Source: Elusimicrobiota bacterium (GTDB lineage: Bacteria > Elusimicrobiota > Elusimicrobia > Elusimicrobiales > UBA9959). From it: a stretch of 47,634 nucleotides of DNA. The DNA is taken from the NCBI GenBank assembly GCA_009773155.1, contig WOVA01000002.1, forward strand, positions 70,889 through 118,522. The letters are read 5' to 3'. Below are positions 40,847 through 47,634 of this stretch, in pieces. Position 1 is the first letter of the stretch. The number at the start of each line of letters is the position of its first letter. The notes beneath the pieces are model-generated. The model did no database searches. It saw only the letters and a program-made list of their open reading frames with translations, and was not told the origin of the DNA. A program made the translations under genes and the position numbers.

Positions 40847-42568
40847 TCAGCGGAGGACGTCGCGCTTGGTGTAGCGGGTATGCAGCAGCTCGTGGCTCTT
40901 GCGGCCCAGCGGAGCGCCCAGGAACTCGTCGTAAAGACGTTTCACCTGCGCGTTCTTGTGGCTCACGCGCAGCGGGGCATCCTTGTCAATATGGTGCAGG
41001 GCGTTCATGCGTGCCTTTACCGACTCGGTGTCGGCGCGGCGGGGCTGGCCTCCGCCGTTTATGCAGCCGCCGGGGCAGGTCATGACCTCGATAAAGTGCA
41101 GATCCTTTCGTCCGCCCTTGATCTCCTCCATCAGCCTGCGGGCCGGGCCCAGGCCCGACACGACCGCGGCGCCGAGTTCGAACTTGCCGGCTTTCACGCG
41201 CAGTTCCTTCGATCCCTTCATGCCGCGGAGTTCCTGTATGGTGTATTCCTTCATCTCCGTGCCGGTTATCAGGAAGTAGGCGCTGCGCACGGCCGCTTCC
41301 ATAACGCCGCCGGAGGCGCCGAAGAGCTTGCCGGCGCTGGAGCGTTCTCCGAACGGGGTATCCGGGGTTTCGGGCTCAAGGGCGGCGGGGTCCACTCCGA
41401 CGGTACGGAAAAGCTCCGCCAGCTCCCGCGTGGTAAGCACGTAATCCACGTCGCTGAGACGTCCGCGTCCCATTTCCGGGCGTCCGGCCTCGAACTTCTT
41501 GGCCGTGCAGGGCATGACGGAAACGCTGACTATGTCGGCCGGGTCGATCTTCTCGCGCTGGGCGAAGAAGGTCTTGACGAGAGCTCCCAGCATCTGCTGC
41601 GGACTCTTGCAGGTGGAGAGGTTGGGCATGAACTCAGGATAGAACTGCTCGACGAGTTTTATCCAGCCGGGCGAGCAGCTGGTGAACATGGGAAGTACGC
41701 CGCCGGTCGTGGCGCGCTTGACGAGCTCGGACCCTTCTTCCATTATGGTCAGGTCGGCGGTGAAGGAGGTGTCGAACACCTTCCTGAAACCGACCCTGCG
41801 CAGTGCCGCGGTCATCTTCCCGTCCATGTCGGTGCCCGGTTTATAATCGAATTCTTCGGCGATGGAGACCGAGACCGCCGGGGCGTGCTGCACGACCACG
41901 TATTTACCCGGGGCGTTCAGAGCCCTGAGAACATCGTCGACGTAGCTGCGCTCGGCGAGGGCCGCGGTGGGGCAAACGAGCACGCACTGTCCGCAGTTTA
42001 TGCAGCTCGAAACATTAAGGCCCTGGTCGTAGGCGGTGCCGATGAAGGCCTTGGCGCCGCGCTGTATGAAGTCTATCGCGGAGACGTCCTGGACCTCCTC
42101 GCAGACGCGCACGCATTTGCCGCAGAGAATGCATTTCTCCGGGTCGCGCACGATGGCCGGGCTGGACATGTCTTTCTCGCGGCGGATCCTCTCTCCGGAA
42201 AACACTCGCTGGCGCACTCCGTGCTGCCTGGCGAGGCGCTGCAGGTCGCAGTCGCCGCCGCGCCCGCAGTAAAGGCAGTCCTGCGGGTGATTGGAGAGCA
42301 GGAGCTCGACGATGGTCTTACGGGCCTGGAGCACCTGACGCGAGTTGGTGCTGATCCTCATCCCGTCGGCCACGGGGTAGGAGCATGAGGGGATCAGCGA
42401 CGGCAGTCCATCCACTTCCACTACGCACATACGGCAGGCCCCGGAAGGCGCGAGTCCTGGAAGGTGGCAGAGCGTGGGAACTTTTATCCCGTGGCGCGTG
42501 AGCGCCTGCAGGATGGTCTCCCCCTGGCCGGCTTGTACGGTCTTCCCGTTGACTTCTATTTTGAGCAT
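40847..42568 (-). CDS. hydA: [FeFe]-hydrogenase catalytic subunit of a trimeric NAD-linked (bifurcating-type) enzyme
   Basis: A 573-residue protein. The [2Fe-2S] domain has C34, C45, C48, C62. The His-Cys3 [4Fe-4S] site is H94, C98, C101, C107. The 2[4Fe-4S] domain has C146, 149, 152, 156 and C189, 192, 195, 199. H-cluster loops: L1 FTSCSPGWI (C298), L2 VMPCTAKKFE (C354), L3 EVMTCPGGCINGGG (C498, C502). The C-terminus SHELLHTRY is typical. All cluster ligands of M3-type HydA are present. The start is ATG 42568 with GGAGG 6 bases before it. It evolves H2 with electrons from HydB and/or ferredoxin. Confidence 0.96.
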   Translation of the reverse strand: MLKIEVNGKTVQAGQGETILQALTRHGIKVPTLCHLPGLAPSGACRMCVVEVDGLPSLIPSCSYPVADGMRISTNSRQVLQARKTIVELLLSNHPQDCLYCGRGGDCDLQRLARQHGVRQRVFSGERIRREKDMSSPAIVRDPEKCILCGKCVRVCEEVQDVSAIDFIQRGAKAFIGTAYDQGLNVSSCINCGQCVLVCPTAALAERSYVDDVLRALNAPGKYVVVQHAPAVSVSIAEEFDYKPGTDMDGKMTAALRRVGFRKVFDTSFTADLTIMEEGSELVKRATTGGVLPMFTSCSPGWIKLVEQFYPEFMPNLSTCKSPQQMLGALVKTFFAQREKIDPADIVSVSVMPCTAKKFEAGRPEMGRGRLSDVDYVLTTRELAELFRTVGVDPAALEPETPDTPFGERSSAGKLFGASGGVMEAAVRSAYFLITGTEMKEYTIQELRGMKGSKELRVKAGKFELGAAVVSGLGPARRLMEEIKGGRKDLHFIEVMTCPGGCINGGGQPRRADTESVKARMNALHHIDKDAPLRVSHKNAQVKRLYDEFLGAPLGRKSHELLHTRYTKRDVLR

Positions 42569-42582
42569 ATTTTTCCTCCGGA

Positions 42583-45500
42583 TCAATCGGGCTGTGTGAA
42601 TTCTACGTCGCACCGCAGACAGCGGCCGGCTTCGCAGAGTGCGTACCGTTCAGGCACGCACAGGTCGACTTCCCTGAAGTTCCTGACGCGGGCCTTCACC
42701 GGCAGGTGCGCAAGAGGCACGCGCCCGTCGGTTCCCTCATTCTGCGCGGCCTTCACGGGCTCCACGTAAACTGAAGGAAGGCGAACCTTCTTTACGACCC
42801 GCAGCTGGCGGCCGGTCAGGAAACGGTCTATCATGACCGCGGCGTTCTTTCCCGCGGCGATGGCGTTGATCACGGTGTTCGGCCCCGTGGTCACGTCGCC
42901 GCCGGCGAATACGCCGGTCCTGCCGGTGGAGTACGACTGGCCGTTGATGACCAGCGTGCCCCACTTGGAGACGGTCAGTCCCTCCAGTGTCCCCGCCTCG
43001 GGCTCCTCGCTGATGGCGGCTATCAGGGTGTCCAGTTCGGCGGTGTGCTCGCTGCCTGCGACCGGCACGGGTTTCGCTCTGCCGCTGGAGTCCCGCGGGC
43101 CGAGCGTATTGCGGATGAAGCGCACGCCGGCCAGCCGGCCGTTCTTGAGCACGAGTCCCGTCGGGGTTTCGAGGACCTCGAGCTTCACTCCTTCCTGCAG
43201 CGCGGCTTCTATCTCCTCGGCATAGGCCGGCATTTCAGCGCGGGTGCGGCGGTAGAACACCGTCACGGATCTTACGCCCTTCTGGCGTATCGCCACGCGG
43301 GCGGCGTCGATAGCGGAGTTGCCGCCGCCGATAACGCCCACCCGGCCCCTGGCCAGGGCCTTATTTTCGAGGTTGTGGGCTTTGAGGAACTTTATTCCGG
43401 GTATAACTCCCCCGCAGTCCTCGCCGTCCAGACCCAGTTTCTTGCTCCTGTGCGCGCCGAGCGCGACGTAAACGGCCCTGTAGCCGTCCCTGGCGAGAGT
43501 GTCCAGCGTGAAGTCCCTGCCGAGCGATTTGCCGCACTTAAGCGCGACGTTCTCGTTCATGAGGGCCGCGATCTCTTTTTCAAGGACGGGCCTGGGGAGG
43601 CGGTACTGCGGTATGCCGCACACCAGCATACCGCCGGGTTTCTTCTCTTTCTCGAATATCGTCACTTTGTAGCCCTGCATGGAGAGCTGGTGGGCGGCGG
43701 TAAGGCCCGAGGGGCCGGCCCCGATGACGGCCACCTTCGGGGCGCCGGCCTTGACCGGCGCCGGGGGGCGCTTGTAGACTGAGGGAGGGACGTTCTCCAC
43801 CACGAAGCGCTTGAGCGCGCGTATCGCTATCGGCGCGCCGCCGGTAGTGCCGCAGCGGCACATCGTTTCGCACGGGTGGTCACAGACGCGGGCGCAGACC
43901 GACGGGAAGGGATTCGCCGAGCGGATGGCGCGATAAGCGTCCTCGTATTCCCCGCGGCTTACGTGGGCCACGTAGCGCCAGACCTCGGTGCCCACGGGGC
44001 AGCCGTTCTGGCAAGGGGCGCCGACGAGTTCGCGGCAGGCCCCGGCCGGGCACTGGCGGTCGAAAATATGGGTCTCATACTCGTCGCGAAACCACTTGAG
44101 GGTGGAAAGCACCGGGTTAGGCGCCGTCTGGCCCAGGCCGCAGAGCGACGTTTTGCGGATCACCTCTCCCAGTTCCCTGAGCAGCATCACTCCCTGGAAG
44201 CGGAAGAGGGCGTCGTTACCGTCTTCTTTGCGTCTCGGGCGGGTGATGGCCTGCAGGATCTCGAGCATCCTGCGCGTGCCTTCGCGGCACGGTATGCACT
44301 TGCCGCAGGATTCGTTCTGGATGAACTCCATGAAGTACTTCGCCAGGTCCACCATGCAGGTGCTCTCGTCCATGACTACGAGGCCGCCCGAGCCCATGAT
44401 GGCGCCGAAGTTCTTCAGCGCCTCATAATCACACTCGAGGTCTAGGTGCGCCTCGGGGATACAGCCGCCGGAGGGGCCGCCGATCTGGACGGCCTTGCAT
44501 TTCTTGCCGTTCGGGATGCCGCCGCCGATATCGAACACGACCTGGCGGAGACTGGTGCCCATCGGGACCTCGACGAGGCCGGTGCGGCGCACCATGCCGG
44601 AGAGAGCGAACACCTTAGTGCCCTTGCTCCCTTTGGTGCCGATCCTGGCGAAGCTCCCGGCTTCCGTCTCCAGGACGGACGGGACGTTCGCGAAAGTCTC
44701 GACGTTATTGATTACCGAGGGTTTGTCGAAAAGCCCGCGCTGCGTCGGGTAGGGCGGGCGGGGTTTGGGCATGCCGCGCTTTCCCTCGATGCTGTGCATA
44801 AGGGCGGTTTCTTCGCCGCAGACAAAAGCGCCGGCACCCATCTTCACGATGACGTCCAGGTCGAAGCCGCTGCCGTAAATATTCTCGCCGAGGAGCCCCA
44901 TCCTGCGGGCGTCCCCGATGGCCCTGGTCAGGTTCTTGACGGCCAGCGGGTATTCCGCGCGGATGTAGACGTAGGCTTTGGAGGCGTGGATGGCGTAGGC
45001 GCCGATCGCAAGGCCTTCCAGCACGCGGTGCGGGTCGCCCTCGATGACCGCGCGGTCCATGAAAGCGCCGGGGTCGCCTTCGTCGGCGTTGCAGATGATG
45101 TACTTCTGGTCGGCGTCGGAAGTCAGGGCCATCTTCCACTTCTTCCCCGTGGGGAAGCCGCCTCCGCCGCGGCCGCGCAGGCCGCTGGTCTCGACATCCT
45201 GGCAGACCTGGGCGGGCGTCTTGCCGTGCAGGGCCTTCAGGTAGGAGGTATAGCCGCCGCGGGCTATATATTCCTCTATGGAGACGGGGTTTACCAGGCC
45301 GCAGTTCTTGAGGACGACGCGCACCTGGTCCTTAAAGAAAGGGTGCTCGCTCATGAGAGGAACGCCGGCCCATTTCCCGGCGCCTTCGGGCGCGAACTGG
45401 CCGAGAATGTTGTCTTTTAGAGGTACGCGCCTGGTGAAGATGGAGTTGAGGATGGCGTCCACGGTCTCCGCCCTGGCGCGCTCGAAGGAGACGCGGGGCA

Positions 45501-45816
45501 TGCCGGGCAGGCGGACGTCCAGCAGGGGCTCGACTGCGCAGTAGCCGATACAGCCTACCTCTATCACATCGGCCTTGACCTTGTTCTTTTTGAGCCAGGC
45601 TTTGACCGCCTCCAACGTCTTTCCGGCGCCGGCGGCCAAACCGCAGGTTCCAGCTCCCACGTAGATTATCGGTCTTTCCACCGTCTCATGACGCAGCGCG
45701 GCAGCTCTGGGGGCCCAGTCGCCTTTGCCGAAGGCGGCGGCCAGGAACGAATTTTTTTCTTTTTCCGGCAGACAGGAGAGAGAGGCGATGATGAGGTTGT
45801 CGGTGCTTGACGTCAT
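42583..45816 (-). CDS. hydB: Fusion of hydrogenase flavoprotein HydB (NuoF-like) with a GltD-like NAD(P)H oxidoreductase
   Basis: 1077 residues. Residues 48-125: thioredoxin-like ferredoxin domain (C58, C89, C93). About 165-600: NuoF-type FMN/NADH domain with RGRGGGGFPTGKKW, CNADEGDPGAFMDR and GAGAFVCGEETAL, and the [4Fe-4S] set SCGKCIPCREGTRR...SLCGLG. From about 625: GltD-like part with a Cys-rich N-domain (CQNGCPVG...CARVCDHPCETMC), FAD motif GAGPSGLTAAHQL, a second nucleotide fold GVIGGGNSAIDAA and AGGDVTTGPNTVINAIAAG. A final RCLRCD could join an Fe-S site. It replaces the usual C-terminal 2[4Fe-4S] domain of HydB. It starts in overlap with hydC (ATGA). Confidence 0.93.
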   Translation of the reverse strand: MTSSTDNLIIASLSCLPEKEKNSFLAAAFGKGDWAPRAAALRHETVERPIIYVGAGTCGLAAGAGKTLEAVKAWLKKNKVKADVIEVGCIGYCAVEPLLDVRLPGMPRVSFERARAETVDAILNSIFTRRVPLKDNILGQFAPEGAGKWAGVPLMSEHPFFKDQVRVVLKNCGLVNPVSIEEYIARGGYTSYLKALHGKTPAQVCQDVETSGLRGRGGGGFPTGKKWKMALTSDADQKYIICNADEGDPGAFMDRAVIEGDPHRVLEGLAIGAYAIHASKAYVYIRAEYPLAVKNLTRAIGDARRMGLLGENIYGSGFDLDVIVKMGAGAFVCGEETALMHSIEGKRGMPKPRPPYPTQRGLFDKPSVINNVETFANVPSVLETEAGSFARIGTKGSKGTKVFALSGMVRRTGLVEVPMGTSLRQVVFDIGGGIPNGKKCKAVQIGGPSGGCIPEAHLDLECDYEALKNFGAIMGSGGLVVMDESTCMVDLAKYFMEFIQNESCGKCIPCREGTRRMLEILQAITRPRRKEDGNDALFRFQGVMLLRELGEVIRKTSLCGLGQTAPNPVLSTLKWFRDEYETHIFDRQCPAGACRELVGAPCQNGCPVGTEVWRYVAHVSRGEYEDAYRAIRSANPFPSVCARVCDHPCETMCRCGTTGGAPIAIRALKRFVVENVPPSVYKRPPAPVKAGAPKVAVIGAGPSGLTAAHQLSMQGYKVTIFEKEKKPGGMLVCGIPQYRLPRPVLEKEIAALMNENVALKCGKSLGRDFTLDTLARDGYRAVYVALGAHRSKKLGLDGEDCGGVIPGIKFLKAHNLENKALARGRVGVIGGGNSAIDAARVAIRQKGVRSVTVFYRRTRAEMPAYAEEIEAALQEGVKLEVLETPTGLVLKNGRLAGVRFIRNTLGPRDSSGRAKPVPVAGSEHTAELDTLIAAISEEPEAGTLEGLTVSKWGTLVINGQSYSTGRTGVFAGGDVTTGPNTVINAIAAGKNAAVMIDRFLTGRQLRVVKKVRLPSVYVEPVKAAQNEGTDGRVPLAHLPVKARVRNFREVDLCVPERYALCEAGRCLRCDVEFTQPD

Positions 45817-46286
45817 TTTTCCCCCTTGAGCTTTATTTCTTCAACGATGTTCTTGAGTTTTTCGGGGGTGACTTTGGCGTGAAATTCCCCGTTTATGCTT
45901 ATGACCGGGGCCAGACCGCAGGCGCCCATACAGCAGACAACCTCCAGACTGAAGAGGCCGTCCCGCGTGGTATCTCCCGCCTTGATACTAAGCCCCTCCT
46001 CGACCAGTCTGAGGGCGGAAAGGGAGCCCTTCACATGGCAGGCTGTGCCCCGGCAGACCATGATGTGGTACTTGCCTTTGGGCTTAAAACGGAACTGGTT
46101 GTAAAAAGTGGCGACACCGTAGACCTTGGACGCGGGCATTGCGAGATGTGCGGACACCTTGACCACCGCGTCCTGTGAAACATAGCCTTCAGCTTCCTGT
46201 ATCTCCTGTAATATGGGTATTACAGCGGCCCGCTTGGCGAAAGGGTGCGCTGCGAGAATCCTGGCCACTTTGCTCTGTGTGCTCAT
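45813..46286 (-). CDS. hydC: NAD-linked hydrogenase subunit HydC (NuoE-like)
   Basis: A 157-residue thioredoxin-like [2Fe-2S] protein with ligands C78, C83 (CRGTAC) and C119, C123 (CMGAC), plus the helical N-domain with YGVATFYNQF. It completes the HydABC complex. The gene overlaps rex and hydB by four bases at each end (ATGA), so rex-hydC-hydB are translated as a coupled set. Confidence 0.95.
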   Translation of the reverse strand: MSTQSKVARILAAHPFAKRAAVIPILQEIQEAEGYVSQDAVVKVSAHLAMPASKVYGVATFYNQFRFKPKGKYHIMVCRGTACHVKGSLSALRLVEEGLSIKAGDTTRDGLFSLEVVCCMGACGLAPVISINGEFHAKVTPEKLKNIVEEIKLKGEK

Positions 46287-46930
46287 TTGTGAAACTCCTT
46301 TGATGGTCTCATGCTTCTGGCGAAATACGCTGTTTTTTCAAGCGCAAGAGTGATATCTATGTGCTCCAGAAACACTCCCCGGGGGAGGCGGATATTGGCC
46401 GGCGCGAAATTAACTATGCCCTTTACCCCGGCCCTGACCAGGGCGTCGGCGGCCTCCTGGGCTACGGAGGCGGGCACCGTTATTATGCCCACCGCGACGC
46501 GCTCCCGGGCGACCACCTTCTCCAGCTGGCTGGGATGGTGCACCCGGCAGCCGGAATAGATCCTGTCCGTTTTTTCGGGGTCCAGGTCGAAGGCCGCGAC
46601 TATGCTGAGATTGGGCCGGCGCCTGAGGAAATAGGAAAGTATGGCCTTTCCGAGGTTTCCCACCCCCACCAGGACCATCTTCGTCAGTGACGAGGACTCG
46701 AGGTGGGAGTAGAGCGCCGCCATGAACTCCTTGACGGGATAACCGCGCTGGGGCGTGCCCTTTACCTGGCGGAAATTCATGAAGTCGCGCCGGACCTGTT
46801 CCGGAGAGACCCCCACCGCCGCCGCCAGTTCGTGCGAGAAAACGAACTCCGAGCCCGCCTCTACCTTGGAGTGCAGGAACTGGCAGTAGCGGAAGAACCT
46901 TTCCACCGCGCGCTGGGGGATACGCGGCAT
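46283..46930 (-). CDS. rex: Redox-sensing transcriptional repressor Rex
   Basis: A 215-residue NADH/NAD+-responsive repressor. The winged-helix DNA-binding domain (1-78) has VSPEQVRRDFMNF and RGYPVKEF. The Rossmann domain has GVGNLGKAI (89-97). The C-terminal domain-swapped helix has LALEKTAYFAR. The recognition region reads RRDFMNFRQVKGTPQRGYPV, where the common form is RKDL..FG.FG..G.GY.V, so the operator may differ somewhat from TTGTTAAnnnnTTAACAA. It is encoded in the operon it most likely controls. The palindromes at 47387-47423 are candidate sites. Confidence 0.94.
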   Translation of the reverse strand: MPRIPQRAVERFFRYCQFLHSKVEAGSEFVFSHELAAAVGVSPEQVRRDFMNFRQVKGTPQRGYPVKEFMAALYSHLESSSLTKMVLVGVGNLGKAILSYFLRRRPNLSIVAAFDLDPEKTDRIYSGCRVHHPSQLEKVVARERVAVGIITVPASVAQEAADALVRAGVKGIVNFAPANIRLPRGVFLEHIDITLALEKTAYFARSMRPSKEFHK

Positions 46931-46933
46931 AAG

Positions 46934-47350
46934 TTACCTGGTCCTGCCTTCTGTATTGATGTCTTCCTTCCTGAGGGCCAGCAGTTCCGCTACCCTGGCC
47001 AGGAATTCCTTGGGTTTTATCGGCTTCTCCATGAAGGCGTCCACCGGCAGGAACTCCCCGTCCTTTTCGCCGAACTTCTGCGGGGAAGTCTCGTTAACGG
47101 AGGTCAGCATCAGTATGGGAACGTATTTCAGCTCCTCCGTCCCGCGCAGCTTCTGCGCCATGTGGAAGCCTTCGGTGGAGTCGTCCATCATGACGTCCAG
47201 CACTATCAGCGCGGGCTTTTCCCGCAGGGCCTTCTCCAGCCCCTCCTTGCTGTTGACCGCGGTTACGACCGAGTGCCCCTTGCCCTGCAGCACCACTTCG
47301 CAGGTGTCCAGGATGTCCTTGTCGTCGTCTACGCATAATATCTTCGCCAT
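46934..47350 (-). CDS. Stand-alone receiver-domain response regulator, first gene of the hydrogenase operon
   Basis: A 138-residue CheY-like protein: DDD at 8-10, phosphoacceptor D52 (VLDVMMDDSTEGF), LMLTSVNE and EKPIKP (K near 107). It has no output domain. GGAGGGA lies 5-10 bases before the ATG. It is the promoter-proximal gene of the operon, 3 bp before rex, and may receive phosphate from one of the operon's kinases. Confidence 0.92.
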   Translation of the reverse strand: MAKILCVDDDKDILDTCEVVLQGKGHSVVTAVNSKEGLEKALREKPALIVLDVMMDDSTEGFHMAQKLRGTEELKYVPILMLTSVNETSPQKFGEKDGEFLPVDAFMEKPIKPKEFLARVAELLALRKEDINTEGRTR

Positions 47351-47386
47351 AAGTCCCTCCCGCTTCGTTCTATCCGTAACGTTGGT

Positions 47387-47423
47387 AACGATATCGTTAT
47401 TAATTAACGTTAATTAATTAACG
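47387..47423. promoter_or_regulatory. Candidate Rex operator array downstream of the hydrogenase promoter
   Basis: A 16-bp perfect palindrome CGTTAATTAATTAACG (47408-47423), an overlapping near-palindrome CGTTATTAATTAACG (47395-47409) and a 12-bp palindrome AACGATATCGTT (47387-47398). Each is built from GTTA/TAAC half-sites like those of the Rex consensus. They lie between the predicted transcription start (near 47431) and the first gene, where binding would block elongation. Confidence 0.65.
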
Positions 47424-47437
47424 ATGACTGCGTAAAT

Positions 47438-47466
47438 AATATACACCATCGTTCTGTATTTGTCAA
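47438..47466 (-). promoter_or_regulatory. Promoter of the hydrogenase operon
   Basis: On the minus strand: -35 TTGACA (47466-47461), 17-bp spacer, -10 TATATT (47443-47438). It is followed by the palindrome array and the first receiver gene 88 bases below the -10. This is the best promoter match in the window. Confidence 0.85.
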
Positions 47467-47537
47467 GGGTCGCTGGCTGGCGCATTTTCCCGACGGGAAT
47501 CCACCCCGGAGCCTCCGTTACATATCGCGTGACGGTA

Positions 47538-47634
47538 ATCGGGTAGGAGGCGGGTGATTAGTTCACCCGCCGTCCTCCCACACCACCGTACGTGCCGTTC
47601 GGCATACGGCGGTTCGGAAGTCTTCAGAGACCGA
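47538..47634 (-). mobile_element. 3' end of a group II intron (domains V and VI), continuing beyond the window
   Basis: Read on the minus strand. Domain V (47613-47582) is ACCGCCGTATGCC, tetraloop GAAC, GGC-A, two-base bulge CG, TACGGTGGT. The left strand carries the CGC catalytic triad. Domain VI follows with the stem GGCGGGTGA / TCACCCGCC and loop ACTAA, ending CCTACCCGAT at 47538, a usual 3' boundary. The reverse transcriptase gene, if present, lies to the right of the window. Confidence 0.8.

Overview
The window is a high-GC, almost fully coding stretch (about 42 genes, no rRNA or tRNA seen) from a strictly anaerobic, fermentative bacterium that makes H2. A striking trait is heavy use of the Ile codon ATA despite the high GC content. 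My best guess for the source is an Elusimicrobiota-like lineage, held with modest confidence because it rests on overall gene content and style rather than on a marker gene.

Layout. 1-3663 (+): a sugar ABC importer (tail of the binding protein, two permeases, ATPase). 3745-3930: a small ferredoxin. 4043-5293 (-): an AmpG-like MFS transporter. 5466-6685 (+): an HTH regulator / AbiEii-type nucleotidyltransferase pair that looks like a toxin-antitoxin module with its own operator-promoter. 6719-9278 (+): an AspT/YidE-type transporter and an AEC-family carrier. 9319-14095 (-): a CDF metal transporter and a heterodimeric ABC exporter. 14155-16749 (-): a four-subunit 2-oxoacid:ferredoxin oxidoreductase operon ending in a clear terminator. 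16910-20632 (-): a polytopic membrane protein, a tandem-receiver protein and a GT4 glycosyltransferase. 20661-31256 (-): a complete lysine fermentation operon (atoD, atoA, kce, kdd, kamA, kamB, kamC, kamD, kamE, and a class III aminotransferase that best fits the acyl-CoA beta-transaminase Kat instead of the lyase Kal). 31350-33013 (+): an Mrp-type P-loop ATPase and a secreted Cys-rich unknown. 32976-47350 (-): a 14-kb, 12-gene [FeFe]-hydrogenase operon: receiver, rex, hydC, a hydB-gltD fusion, hydA, receiver, a sensory hydrogenase fused to a histidine kinase, a 55-codon receiver remnant, a receiver-kinase, hydG, hydE, hydF. It is preceded by a textbook promoter and an array of GTTAA/TTAAC palindromes that suit Rex. 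At the right edge the 3' end of a group II intron enters on the minus strand.

How it fits together: lysine degradation through Kdd and (if Kat is right) glutamate deamination yields NADH and 2-oxoacids. The oxidoreductase yields reduced ferredoxin. HydABC can dispose of both as H2, with Rex sensing NADH/NAD+ and the sensory hydrogenase-kinase sensing H2.

The least expected signal is in the repeats. (1) A family of modular 50-115 bp elements, bracketed by locus-specific direct repeats, occurs in intergenic DNA and also inside two protein genes (kamC and the 597-residue membrane protein). Both insertions are multiples of three and keep the frame, so each gene carries an inserted peptide. (2) Two 280-370 bp operon-internal elements share a core, but their terminal inverted arms are different at each locus and are complementary to the ribosome-binding/start region of the downstream gene. 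A third gap (hydG-hydE) has the same architecture without a recognisably shared core.
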